From the NCBI GenBank assembly GCA_023525715.1, contig CM042016.1, positions 63,419,382 through 63,483,381 of the forward strand: a DNA stretch of 64,000 nucleotides, written 5' to 3'. The notes beneath the pieces were generated by a model. That model was not told the origin of the DNA, did not search any database, and was given only the letters and a program-made list of their open reading frames with translations. The position numbers were made by a program, and so were the translations under genes. Of the stretch, positions 13,783 to 25,849 are shown piece after piece; position 1 is the stretch's first letter, and each line of letters begins with the position of its first letter. The DNA is from Cichorium intybus (Eukaryota > Streptophyta > Magnoliopsida > Asterales > Asteraceae).

Positions 13783-15793
13783 TGCATCTGAAAATCAAGC
13801 AGACCCTCCGATAAACCCTTCAACAATTGAGGGGGAGCCTCAGTACCCCTCTCCTAGTCTTCAGAATCAGAAGGAACTTTTCCACTTAGCAACCTCTGAA
13901 GGGGAGTCGAGACTCCCTACACATGTTGATGGGATTCCTCAATCCGAGGGGGACCATCAACCATCAGAAGATACTTCACCAGCAGATATCCTTTCAGAAA
14001 ATGTCATAGCTCACTCTTCTGATGCTATAATCAATAATTCACTGATCTTTATACTTGAAACCGATGAAAATACATCAGTCAAAGAATCACAAATTCAAAA
14101 CACATCTACTGATGACACTAACTTCATCCAAGACATCTCTCCTCCTATCTCTGACCCAACTCTTCTTCCACGCTTACACAAATGGACTCGGAGTCATCCT
14201 CCGAACCAAATCATCGGAAATCCTTCATCCAAAGTTCAAACAAGATCAAAGAAATCAGTTCAGAATGAATGTCATTATGCCGCTTATATCAGCAAAATCG
14301 AACCCAAGACAGTCCTTGATGCCTTAGACGACGACGATTGGATCAAAGCCATGCAAGAAGAACTGTCAGAATTCAAGAGAAATAAAGTTTGGGATCTTGT
14401 TCCAAGACCTTCCAATCACAGAGTCATAGGTACCAGATGGGTCTTCCAAAACAAACTCGATGACATGGGCACTGTAGTCAGAAACAAAGCCAGATTAGTG
14501 GCCAAAGGTTATAGTCAGATCGAAGGACTTGACTACGACGAGACATATGCACCAGTAGCAAGACTAGAAGCCATTCGGATCTTCCTAGCCTATGCCGCAC
14601 ATAAAAACATCATTGTACATCAGATGGATTTTAAAAGTGCATTTCTTCAAGGTGATCTCCAAGAAACAGTCTATCTTCAACAGCCTCCTGGTTTTGAAGA
14701 TCTATCTCGACCCAACCATGTGTATCGCTTGAATAAAGCAGTATATGGTCTAAAACAATCACCCAGAGCTTGGTATGAAACACTATCAACCTTTCTAGTT
14801 TCATCAGGATAAAGAAGAGGAGTCATTGATCCGACATTCTTTGTCCGATCCCATCAAAATCACATCATGATCGTGCAAGTCTATGTAGATGATATTAACT
14901 TCGGATCAACTAATCAAGCAATGGTCGATGAATTTGCAAAAGTGATGACAGACAAATTTCACATGAGCATGAATCGAGAAATAAACTTCTTCCTAGGCCT
15001 TCAAATCAAACAAACAACAACAGGAATTTTCATACATCAAGAAAAATACACAAATGAACTCCTGAAGAAATTTTCTCTTGAAGGATGTTCTACTACCAAA
15101 GTTCCAATTTCCACAAATCACAAACTCTTTGCAGACCCCGAAGGCGAGCCGGTAGATCACAAACTATATCGGGGAATGATAGGTTCACTACTATACTTAA
15201 CTGCCAGTAGGCCCGATATTATGTTTTCAACATGTCTATGTGCCAGATATCAAGCTGCTCCGAAAATATCACACCTAACTGCAGTCAAGAAAATTTTCAA
15301 ATACTTGAAAGGGACTAAAGCCATGGGATTATGGTATCCAATCGGAGATAACTTCAAACTTCAAGCATTCACTGATTCAGACGATGCTGGTTGTAAATTA
15401 GATCGGAAGAGCACATCCGGAGGCTGTCAATTCCTTGGTGGAAGGTTAGTCAACTGGTCCTCTAAAAAACAAAACTGTGTTGCTCTATCATCAGCAGAAG
15501 CCGAATATGTCGCTGCATCCACTTGTTGCCCACAAGTCCTCTGGATGAAAACTCAGCTATTAGATTACGGCTACCGATTCCTTCAAGTTCCGATTTATTG
15601 TTACTCCAAGAGTGTCATTGCTATCTCTCATAATCCCATTCAGCACTCTATGGCGAAGCACATTGATCTAAGATATCACTTCATTAAGGATCAAATCTTA
15701 GAAGGTAACATCGAATTATACTTTATTCCTACCAATGATCAAGTAGCTGATGTCTTCACAAAAGCCTTAGACTCTACCAAATTCAATCTCTGA
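13783..15793 (+). pseudogene. Copia A pol C-terminal half: hinge, reverse transcriptase, RNase H
   Basis: After the Copia B insertion the acidic, Ser/Pro-rich hinge resumes, then RT from about 14351 (EELSEFKRNKVWDLVP, HQMDFKSAFLQGDL, YGLKQSPRAW) with a premature TAA at 14810-14812. The active-site motif VYVDDI is at about 14878. RNase H carries FTDSDDAGC and LSSAEAEYVAAS, ending with DVFTKALD near the stop at 15793. Together with 3042-4592 it forms one pol gene split by Copia B; it also has its own nonsense codon. Confidence 0.88.
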
Positions 15794-16139
15794 TTAACCC
15801 TGATTTTGACTTCTTCCGAGAATGATCATCAATCTCTGATTATTCACTCAGCAAATCAGTGGGTTCTAACCTACCTTAGCAATTTCTGATTAAACTCAGC
15901 AATTTTCACTTTGTGTTCTCTCATAAAACAAACCTAGACATTTTGTCTCATCAATAACAAGAAATTAGAAAAAACAAAATACACATTCATTCATAAACAG
16001 AAATTACATAGTTTAGATCCATTAAGTCGTTATAAAAACAGACAAATACCACCAAAATACACGACTTAAGATCTAGTACTATCAAAAAAAACATCTAAAA
16101 CCATAAGCTTTCCACCTCTATCTTCTTCCTTCTCCACCT

Positions 16140-16556
16140 TCAATGTTTATAGTATTGCCATTTGGGAGGATCGCCATAAGTAAAATTCTGTGAGATTCGA
16201 ATAGACAACTCACAAACTCTCACACTTTTCCCATTCAACAACACCACATCATATACATCATCACCAACCACATCGTTAACCACACCACTCCACCAACCCT
16301 GTCAATCCCACACATCTACATAATCTCCCACCTTGTAATTGACTATCACAATCGGAGGAATAGGACGAAGCAGACCATACTTCACTCTCACAATCATCAT
16401 CTTCCCCGTAGTATTATCCGGAAGACATCTTAGCTGCACCTCACAACGTCTTTTCCAGGTTTTTGTAATCACCCCTTCGTAATAACCTCCTGCAAACTCC
16501 CCTTGTGACAACTTAACTTCCACCTCATCGTAACAACTGAAGAAGAAACGAGCCAT
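16140..16556 (-). pseudogene. Antisense Agenet-domain ORF, copy 1 (one nonsense codon)
   Basis: On the minus strand, opposite to the element's genes. The open part (84 codons, 16556-16302) starts MARF and carries a Tudor-like Agenet unit with DEVEVKLSQGEFAGGYYEG. A TGA follows VDVWD; the same frame then continues with GWWSGVVND and ends near PKWQYYKH at 16140. The intact sister ORF has Arg at this place, so a CGA to TGA change is likely. Agenet domains are Tudor-family folds found in plant chromatin and RNA-linked proteins; what they do in a retrotransposon is unknown. Confidence 0.75.
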
Positions 16557-17116
16557 GATGAAGACAGAGAGAGTTGTTTAAAAATTTCTTGTGTAGTTAA
16601 ACAGACGAAATCCCGCCTTTTTATAACCAACCATCATGCCCATTCGTTTACCCTAATTCATTTACTTAGAGGTCATAATGACCCTAGTGGGCAGTTAATG
16701 CACCCGTCAAATCAGCATCATGGCCAAAACGGTTGATAAGACTGTTTGGCGACTTAAGCAGCGTAATGGATAAACCATCCTTCACCCCATGCTGATTCTC
16801 CTTGATTTTCGAGAACTGACACACATTCACCTAACCCTCTTTCTACACATTTCTACTCTTATTTCATCACAAAACGACAAAAATCCATTCTCTCTCTGAT
16901 TGTTTTCTTCTGATTACAAATTCCTATAATTAAGTCAAACAAAAATATCAACCCACAACAAAGTTCCTTTTCTTTCATACATAGTCAAAAGGGTTACAAA
17001 TCATGATCAAAAAAAAGATACAACCATATCCAGAAAGATACAAATCTAACATTCAAACGCAAAAGACATTCTACCCACAAAATACCTAATCTCCCCCCCT
17101 TTTCTACCTCTCTCCA

Positions 17117-17545
17117 TCAGAGTTTATAGTACTGCCACATCGGAGTCTCTCCGAGATGGTACCTCTGATGAATCCTAAGTTCGGACTCATCTACAAACAA
17201 CCTAGTTCCATCCACCAACACCACATGAAACTGGTTGAATGGTGTCTTCCTTGAAATGGCAGCTGGCCACCATCCTCGACGATACCAGACCTCCACGAAG
17301 TCATATTGCTTGAACTCCACCAAAATCCTTGGAGGCACTGATTGCAGATACACAAAATCCACGTGTACACTCAACGGACCACCAGTAGATCCGTCAGTCA
17401 AAGTTGTCATCTTTACTTCATACCGATTATTCCATACAGTCTTGATCACACCACCATAAACAGCACCCGCAAACTCCCCATCTTGCATCCTCACTTCAAC
17501 CTTCTCATCTCGACTAAATGGACGTCTCCCTGCCATACCTAACAT
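17117..17545 (-). CDS. Antisense Agenet-domain protein, copy 2 (intact ORF)
   Basis: A 142-residue open frame on the minus strand between pol and the env-like gene of Copia A. Two Tudor-like Agenet units are visible: residues 13-78 (KVEVRMQDGEFAGAVY...) and 80-135, the second with the family hallmark VEVWYRRGWWPAAI at 84-97 and a conserved Leu-Arg-Ile-His stretch before the end. Met4 may be the real start, since it aligns with the start of copy 1. It is about 40% similar to copy 1 by eye and is open while pol and the env-like gene around it are broken. A captured host Agenet gene is the likely source. Expression is not shown. Confidence 0.7.
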   Translation of the reverse strand: MLGMAGRRPFSRDEKVEVRMQDGEFAGAVYGGVIKTVWNNRYEVKMTTLTDGSTGGPLSVHVDFVYLQSVPPRILVEFKQYDFVEVWYRRGWWPAAISRKTPFNQFHVVLVDGTRLFVDESELRIHQRYHLGETPMWQYYKL

Positions 17546-18485
17546 CTAAATCCCCTTTCGAATGACTTACGTGTTCATCTCGGACCTCCTTTTATAATCA
17601 ATCAAACTTCATCATTTCACGACACATCATCACTTCGAGATCAACAACATAGAGATTTGATACATGATTTGACTAATTATTACAGACAGACGGCGCCATT
17701 AACTCTCTTTACAACACCGACGTGACAACTCTTAGTTATCTTTTCAACAAGTCTTCTCCGAACTCCATATTCGGACACTCACTCATCTTCTGATTCTAGT
17801 TCTCCAAAACGTCATCAGAACCCTCCTGTCCATACTTCTTCTGATACTTTTATCAGAGATACCAACCTCTCCGAAACATAATTCAACTCAGAACTCTCAT
17901 CCGTCTTACGACATCTCGTCACGACACATTTAATAGTGGAATAAAAATTAAATACGAAATACATTTATTACCCAATTATTAAAATCCACACGATCCATTT
18001 TTCTCCAACGGATATTCTCTCTGTCACACATGTCCGTCCTTTAATGGACCATCCTTTTTCATCATTTCCATGCATTTAATGTCAAGCATACCCGTCTCTA
18101 ACACAACTGTTCACACGTCCCTTCTTTTTCGCAAACCGGCGGTTCATTTCACTTTTTCGAATTATTATAATCGTTCCTATCTTTTTGATCTCTCACCCTT
18201 CTCATATAACCCCCCCTTTCTCATTAATCCTCTCTCACCACCGTCTACAATCCTTTAACCTTAAATATTCTCAAAACTTCTCCCTCCGGTCAATCCTCAA
18301 ATCTCTTCAAAGGCTTCCCATTCCAGAAGCGATACCGACACTGTCAATATCGCCGTATCCAATCTCCAACTTTCAGACGATCTCAAAGCCTACAAACCTC
18401 ACACGCAACTTCTAATTCATGTACTCTCGAGACACACACTGGTAAAAGCCTTCTTTCATCCCCCTCCCTCCATTCCAATCTCTCT
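17546..18485. other. Copia A spacer, no supported gene
   Basis: AT- and pyrimidine-rich DNA between the antisense Agenet ORF and the env-like gene. Short open frames at 18070-18415 have low-complexity Ser/Pro/Phe composition and no recognisable motif. Confidence 0.5.
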
Positions 18486-18492
18486 TTTACAG

Positions 18493-19259
18493 GAAGTAGT
18501 CTCCTCTGCCACAAAATGCTCCAGTGGTTATGCCATCGCCCTGTACAATGATCACCGCATCGTCATCGACAAGAAAATCTTTGCAAAAGCCCTAAACCTC
18601 CCCTACCATACCTCCAACTTTGACCAACCAACCGATGGTGATCTTAAGTCTATGATCTACAACATGGGTTATATGTATGACTTGCCAAAGCTCTTTCATA
18701 TGTCTAAAGGACACATCTCCCCTTTATGGCAATGTCTCATACACTACATCATTAAGTGCTTAACCGGCAAAATGGGTGGTACAGACCAATTGAACAAACG
18801 TCTTATGACACTTCTTTGAAGCCTCTACTCCGGTCGAAAAGTTGATTACGCCGGAATATTGTTTGATGACTTCCTCCATTATGTACCTTCCTCATTAAAA
18901 CCAACAGGTCAAATTCACTCTGCACGCTTTTGGGCTATATGCATCGAGCACATATATCAGAGCCTTGACCTTGCCTTTCCTGACCCAAGATCAGCAGACG
19001 AAAAACTGGTCATGATTAAGGCTAAACCATACACTGCCAAAACAGACCCCATATTCGGGGAAATACGAAGACTACCGGAAGCACTCCTAAATTTGGCGGA
19101 TCCAGCACACCCTGCTGTCATCTCTCACATGAGGGAGTCGATGCTTATCCTCCTCACTCTCTTAAACGATGTGAGGCCCCTAAGAAACTTAAGAAGAAAG
19201 CTTCTGAATCTTCTCCATCCAAGCAACCACCGAAAAAGAAGCAACGAAAAGTCCAAACG
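18493..19259 (+). pseudogene. Copia A env-like ORF, 5' part
   Basis: The frame beginning near 18517 encodes a region with KKIFAKALNLP and GYMYDLPKLF, then a TGA near 18817 where a Trp would fit. It resumes with LYSGRKVDYAGILFDDF and SARFWAICIEHIYQ, the conserved patch of plant 'envelope-like' third ORFs. The reading frame changes near 19150-19190, and a Lys-rich basic tail follows (19191-19259). Nothing here looks like a signal peptide or membrane anchor. The function of such ORFs is unknown; 'env-like' is a positional name. Confidence 0.65.
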
Positions 19260-19785
19260 GTATCTCTTTCTCTTTCTTTGAATCATACACATCTTACTTC
19301 TGATACTACCCCCCCCCCCCCCTTTTTTTCTTTCTAAACTTCCCCCTCTCTTCAGTCAAAAGTTTCTAAACTTCCCCCTCACTTCTGACAACCTCTATTC
19401 TCCTTTTCACTTATAAGAAAGGTCTTGCTTCTGAATCCTCCCTCATTCTTTTATCAGACATTTTCTCCTTCTGATACCCCTCATCCCTCTTTATACTTTA
19501 TCGACATATCATCTCCCCTGATTCATAGTCTTCTCCAATCGTTCATCAATTTCTTAATTATGTCTATTTTCTGACATACATCTTTCTTACCTCATTTCTA
19601 TAATCATATGCTAAACCAACAATTAGTATCACAACAACTTGCTATTTTAATTATAACTTCATGATTTCAAATTAAGCACTTCATGTATACATCATACTGT
19701 GCACTTGAAACATTTGTGATTATATCAGGTATGAATTCCATCAAGTATCCATGTTAAATATCTAACTTGCATTCTTTACTGTTAG
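19260..19785 (+). other. Possible spliceosomal intron in the env-like gene
   Basis: GT at 19260-19261 and AG at 19784-19785 with a T/C-rich interior and a C14/T7 run at 19309-19327. The basic frame ending at 19259 and the acidic frame beginning at 19786 join in phase 0. This is an inference from splice-site and frame agreement only. Confidence 0.4.
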
Positions 19786-22508
19786 ACTTCTGAACCATCC
19801 TCAAAAGATTCCGAGTCAGAACATTTGGAGGAAAGACAGAACTCTCCAGACTCGGAGGATACTCCGGATGACACATTCATGGAAGTAAACCAAAATCAAC
19901 CCCCACCTTCCCCACCTAAAAGGAATTCTCTAACCCCCACACAGAACCCCCACACTGACCTCCTTCCCAACCTCACTCAACCTCCTCCTGATGCATCTGA
20001 ATTTACTAAATGGAAATTCAAACAAGCAGTACGAGACCAACAACTATTGGTTGAACGACTTCGAGATCAATTCGAATATAAACAAAAGGAACTCCAAACT
20101 CTGTTCATCTTTGGTCCCCCATCTGACAAAGACTCTGACTATGTCAAGGAAGAAAGAACTCGAATCCATGCTCTTGTTCCACAACTTGATTCCCTCCTTC
20201 ACTCATCACTTGAGCCACTGGTAGAATCCTTATGCTACCTCTTTGACACCACCGAAACTGACTGGTCCAAAATTGCATCCGCAATAGTCCCTCTCACCTG
20301 GGACAAATTCTGTGCTCAAGAAATTCAGAAAAAGCAACTACGACAGCCAACAATGGAACAACCTACTGAGTCCAACTCTCGAATTCTTATCTCTGAGACT
20401 CAATCCATTCCAATCAGCACCCCTATCTTTGGTGCTGATCAAGAGGTCGATAAACCTTCCTCATCGCAAATGCATCTGATCGATCTAAGCGACACCAATT
20501 CATCCTCAGACAAAGCTGCCAAAGAGACTCAGCCTCAATCCGTCAACTCCTTACTTAAGGATGATTCTCTTCATCAGAAAGTTGATGCTCTGACGACACT
20601 CCTGATTGACTTCAAGTCCTCACAAAATCAGTAGCCCTTGATCAAAGAAATCGCTGAACTCAAAGATAGAATTGCTGTTTTAGAGAAGAAAGACACCGAA
20701 ATTCTTCTCACTTACGAAACTAATGCTGAACGGATCATCAATGATGGGCTCGCAATCCTAGACGCTCAATGCGAAACCAATGCAGCCAACATGATGAAGA
20801 CAACACAAAAGATGATGACCGACGTTGAATAATGCCAGCAACAAGTCCCTGAGCTCCTGACCAATGTGGAACTCAAACTCAAAGATGTCATGGACCATTT
20901 TGCCAAATACCTAAATGGCGTTCTGGCTGAAAACTTCTCTCTTCGAAGAACCAACACTGTTCTTCTTCAGATGGTTACACAAACCATGCAGAACATTACC
21001 GGTACTATGTCAGGTCCCATTGAACAAATCAAACTCTATACCAAGCTAAATATGGAAGTCATGGAGGCCCTCCAAACCATGTACGATACGCCACTTCCTG
21101 ATTGCATCAAGAAGGAAGTCACCAAAGTCTCTGCGAAGATTGACTCCATTTTGTCTCGCCTACCTGTGACCCCTTCCGTTCCTACAGGAGCCCCAGGAGG
21201 GGAAAAGGCGAATGACAAAGCAGAACCTGACCTAACAACTGACATGTTAACAGATTCTACTGCTGGTCCAAGTGGAACAAAAGACCAAGGAAACATTCAA
21301 CACGAAACAGTTACTGATACAGGAACCAATGAAGACGAAAATCAGAACAAGGTATCAGAAAGTGTCCAACCCCCTTCTCCGAAATCTCCAACTCCGAAAT
21401 CCCCTTCTCCGAAATCTCCAACTCCGAAATCCCCTTCTCCGAAATCTCCAACTTCGAAATCCCTTCTCCGAAATCTCCAACTCCGAAATCCCCTCCTCCG
21501 AAATCCCCTCCTCCGAAATCTCCTCATCAGAAATCCAATCATTCAGACGACGAGATCTTTGTATACTCGCCAATCAAGAATTCTTATCCACTAGAGATCA
21601 AGGAAAGAAAATCAAAATTCTTTGACGATCAAGGCAATAAACATGTTAAAGAATTCAGCAACGAGTCGGAACATGATCAATATCAAACTGGTCCCAGCAG
21701 ATCCCTCTACTCAAACACCAATTATCGACCAATAACCGACTCAGATTTCCAACCCTTCAAGTCGTACAATCCTCCTCCATCAAAAGAATACAACTGGGAT
21801 CTTCCTCTGGCCCCCAATGGAGACAAATATAAATATACTCTGAATCTCTCGGCAATATCAGGACCTTTCGTAGACCTAGCTGCCTACGACAGAAACTTAC
21901 AATTCTTCAAAAAATGGACCAAACCTCAAGAAGAAACTTGGTCAAATGAAGTCATAACAGCAGTCCGAAGTATTAAAAGGAAACAATTTCAGAAAGCAGA
22001 ATTCTATGAATTTGAGCTTGTCAGGAATGGTAACTACGACAAAACATCTCGGATAACAGAAGCCGACTTCAGAAACATGAACCCAGCTGACATTTTCTCG
22101 ATAACCATGAAGTTATCTCATAAAGAAGATCAAGTCGCCAGAGAAGCTTACGTTGCAGCGAAAAGATTTCTACATCGTTTAGTAGAGGAATTCTGCTACA
22201 ATGATGCAGAGATGCATAAAATCCTCAAAGATCATCCGGAACCACAGATCATACCAAAACCTGACTTCTCTATGCCAGACAACAGAACTAACTGGAAGAA
22301 AGGTGCCACCTTCGATCCGGAACTTGGCCTGGTGTACAAGAATGAAAAAGAATTTCTTTTTCTTCGTGCTGACCAACTCAGAAGAGTTGCCAATTGTATG
22401 CTAGAGAAGTACATCATAGTAGTGGAAAGATCAAAATCATCAGACCTAGAAGCCAAGAAAGAACTCCTTATCAGAATGAGGTGGCTTCTGGAAGTCAGAA
22501 AATTCTAA
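19786..22508 (+). pseudogene. Copia A env-like ORF, 3' part (coiled coil, KSP repeats, conserved C-terminal domain)
   Basis: One frame runs from 19786 with stops at 20632-20634 (TAG) and 20830-20832 (TAA). It encodes an acidic N-terminus, coiled-coil segments (about 20000-20130 and 20640-20960) and a Pro-Lys-Ser repeat tract at 21366-21535. One C is missing near 21461-21465 relative to neighbouring repeat units, shifting the frame. The downstream frame stays open to 22508 and contains a globular-looking domain with EADFRNMNPADIFSI and ELGLVYKNEKEFLF. I do not know the function of that domain; similar C-terminal regions occur in other plant retrotransposon third ORFs. Confidence 0.6.
21366..21535 (+). 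repeat. 30-bp coding minisatellite (Pro-Lys-Ser repeats)
   Basis: Units built from TCTCCGAAATCTCCAACTCC are repeated head to tail and encode SPKSPTPKSP-type sequence. Later units diverge and one has lost a C, which causes the frameshift in the env-like ORF. Confidence 0.85.
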
Positions 22509-23224
22509 AGATACGTTGCAAAACAAGGAATACTGGATCAACGATAGACATACTGAATCAAAACCATATCGTTGACCAACTCGTAGTTTGATAGTTTTGA
22601 AATTGTATTATCAAACTTTCTATCTTAATGGAATGAACTTATTTTCACTTGAATGCTTTTAATGAACAATTTCTTATCGTGTATGTTGCCTCTGATAACC
22701 TGTACTCTGATTACTTGTCTCTATCCGAAATTCAGTATTGAATTTTGGACTCCGTCCTTCGAAGAAACTCAGTATCAGAACGTAATTCACTCAGAAGATT
22801 GAGCTCAGAAGATCACACTCAAAACTAAGTCAGAAACTCAGAACATACATTACTATTTCCAGATACACTCTGATAACATCAGCCAGGACTCAGAAATCCA
22901 CTCAGGATTTCGGACTATCAATATAAATATATCATTGGAAATATCACACTTAAGCATTCAACAAAGAAGACTGAAGAACAAAGAATATCTAAGAGATAAG
23001 GCAAAGGATAAGCACGTCAACTTATAGGATATGATTAGACTAGATCAAGCATGGTCATCTAGAAGCATGTCTATTGTACTTTAGAGCATTATTAAATTAT
23101 AGACAAGGCACCCTATTCTGACATTATATTATAATAATAGATTTACCTTTCTTATCTGACTGAAGAGAGACGTGTTGTCTCCTCTTCAGTCCATAGGTTA
23201 TTACCAGAAGGTCCTCTCTTAGTC

Positions 23225-23232
23225 TATAAAAG
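23225..23232 (+). promoter_or_regulatory. TATA box, first 760-bp unit
   Basis: TATAAAAG in the context AGTC-TATAAAAG-GGAG, a canonical plant TATA box inside an LTR-like repeat. Confidence 0.6.
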
Positions 23233-23984
23233 GGAGACCAAGTTCATCTTCAGTCCTCATGGTTTTGAGAAACTTTATGTAACACTTTCTCTTATCAATA
23301 CATTCTCTCATTCCATGAACTCTTATGTTATCATCCGCATTTGTCATCTCTCTCTCTCATATCTAGCATTCTTACTTTAAGTCTTTATATTTCCAAGTTA
23401 CTTAAATGTATATCTTTACTGTTTATTGTTGAGCTATTAAGATTTGTTCTAAGTATTAATTCTTATTTATACTTCCGCATCCATCTCAAGTCTTCGGACT
23501 TGTCCATCTCCGAAACTTATAATTTGGGACTCTTAATTTCCACAATCTTTTATTCCGCACTTACTCAGAAGATCACACTCAAAACTAAGTCAGAAAGTCA
23601 GAACATACATGACTATTTCCAGATACACTCTGATAACATCAGCCAGGACTCTGAAATCCACTCAGGATTTCAGACTATCAATATAAATATATCATTGGAA
23701 ATATCACACTTACGCATTCAACAAAGAAGACTGAAAAACAAAGAATATCTAAGAGATAAGGCAAAGGATAAGCACGTCAACTTATAGGATATGATTAGAC
23801 TAGATCAAGCGTGGTCACCTAGAAGCATGTCTATTGTACTTTAGAGCATTATTAAATTATAGACAAGCCACCCTAGTCTGACATTGTATTATAATAATAG
23901 ATTTACCTTTCTTATCTGACTGAAGAGAGATGTGTTTTCTCCTCTTCAGTCCATATGTTTTTACCAGAAGGTCCTCCCGTAGTC

Positions 23985-23992
23985 TATAAAAG
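23985..23992 (+). promoter_or_regulatory. TATA box, second 760-bp unit
   Basis: The same TATAAAAG, exactly 760 bp after the first copy, so the LTR would carry two potential promoters. Confidence 0.6.
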
Positions 23993-24323
23993 GGAGACCA
24001 AGTTCATCTTCAGTCCTCATGGTTTTGAGAGACTTTATGTAACACTTTCTCTTATCAATACATTCTCTCATTCCATCAACTCTTATGTTATCATCTGCAT
24101 TTCCCATCTCACTCTCTCATATCTAGCATTCTTACTTTAAGTCTTTATATTTCCAAGTTACTTAAATATATATCTTTACTGTTTATTGTTGAGCTATTAA
24201 GATCTGTTCTAAGTATTAATTCTTATTTATAATTCCGCATCCATCTCAAGTCTTCGGACTTGTCCATCTCCGAAACTTATAATTTCGGACTCTTAATTTC
24301 CGCAATCTTTTATTATGCACTTA

Positions 24324-25849
24324 CTTAGAATAATTGGCGACAACATAATTCATAAAGGTGCAAGTGTAGCAACGAACTGATTGAGGAGGTATTCAACATA
24401 GCTTGTCACATGGAGTTATGCTTCACCTTCTTTTTAGGGATAAGATATCAGAGTTGAAATTCTCGAACTTCACTTTCACTGGCGTTCTTGATTGGAACGA
24501 TGACCACAAATCCTGTGGGTCACGGAGTCATAAAACTTACACTACAGTTGTTCAAGAACCCAACCTTGGCTCAGAATGAGACTTCTCGCAGTATCTGTGT
24601 GAACCCGGAGGAACACACTTCGATTGTTTGAGTATCGGAGAACTACTCGTGGCCGTTTTGATTTTGGCCCCTACATATCCTTGATCAAAGATCTCAATGC
24701 AGTTATCAAGTCAACAAATTGACTTGGCTCTTGGCGAGACATTCAGTGGTATCCAAACTCTGCGGAGTGTACCATCCTAGTGCCAATTTTGGTTCCGGTA
24801 AAGTTGTTGGGGTCTTACAGCTATTGTGGTAATTAATAGCGATCACTGACCCAGAGTTTGGATGTTTTATTAATGGGAGGTAAAATCACATTGAGTCACG
24901 AACATCTTCATCAGATGAAAATTAGGGTCAAGAGTGATATGAGCGTGTAAAATGTCTTGGTTGTTAGACATATCCATCGGCTAGACTTTCGAATTGTAAT
25001 CAATGTATGGCTTATTACACTGAATCATCCAACTCTTGAATTAGAAGACTTGTAGACAAAAATGGTTGTTGATGCCTCACATCTACTACTGGTGTTGTAG
25101 CAAAGATCACTGGCATTGAGTTTTGAAATATCACCACTTGGTTTAAAGTGATGAGTCTTCTATTTCTTGCAACAGAAAGATAGAGATGGTTAAGAATGAA
25201 TTGGTGCGTGTGATAGACTACGGTACGCAATCTAACCATCGGCACGGAATTTTTAACTCTCGACTCTGAGTGGCTTTACTGAAAGTGTCTAGAAGTTCGT
25301 GTTGCAGAAATAAACTTTAGGTTGGTAAGAGAGAGATGTTGTTAGTGCTTCAAACTCATTGTGGTTTACCAATGAGAATCATCAGCACAAGTTGATGTGT
25401 TTCAATAGTGAGTGGTATAGCTCAGTGCGTCGTCGACAGGTAAGGAATGTCTTAGTGATTTACGGTGATCGTGAAACACATCTTTGACATGAGTTTTGGA
25501 TCTATATTCCTAATTGGTATTTATCAGGAACATTGACGATCGTGCAAAGTGTGTAAAAAGTATTTTTGGATTTTTAACTTTCTGAAAAGAAAGACATAAA
25601 AGTGAAAACATATTTTTGTATTTTTGTAATTTTATAATTTTTTTTGTTTTTTTTAATTCTCCCCCTAAATTTGTACATAGAGGAGAATGACCGAAAATGA
25701 ACAAATTTAACTAGAAACAAAAAAGAAAAGTATACAAAATTTACAAGATATTCCTCCATAGCTTGATGATATTCCTCCATCGCTATAAACATACGAGGGT
25801 CTGATGATATTCCTCTATAGCTTTTCCTGCACAAGTTCTGGGATTAATT
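24324..25849. other. No gene recognised; probably retrotransposon-derived non-coding DNA
   Basis: No frame longer than about 76 codons and no recognised domain. On the minus strand a purine-rich run (AATTTAGGGGGAGAATT, about 25658-25674) resembles a polypurine tract, which would fit the 3' end of the minus-strand Copia remnant to the right. Confidence 0.4.

Larger units (their letters stand above)
22804..24323 (+). repeat. Tandem 760-bp duplication in the Copia A 3' LTR region
   Basis: 22804-23563 and 23564-24323 match base by base apart from scattered substitutions and have no net indel. Each unit holds a TATA box and the following transcribed-looking stretch. The repeat edges fall in CTCAGAA motifs, which are frequent in this region. 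This is read as the 3' LTR of Copia A with an internal duplication; the true LTR start is not visible. Confidence 0.8.

Noticed and set aside
18442..18492. A GT...AG pair that could be a first intron of the env-like gene
   Set aside because: At 51 nt it is shorter than usual plant introns; kept out of the annotation.
24324..24345. TTGGCGACAACA after the duplicated LTR as a primer site
   Set aside because: It does not match the initiator-Met site expected for Copia and no internal region of the same element follows.
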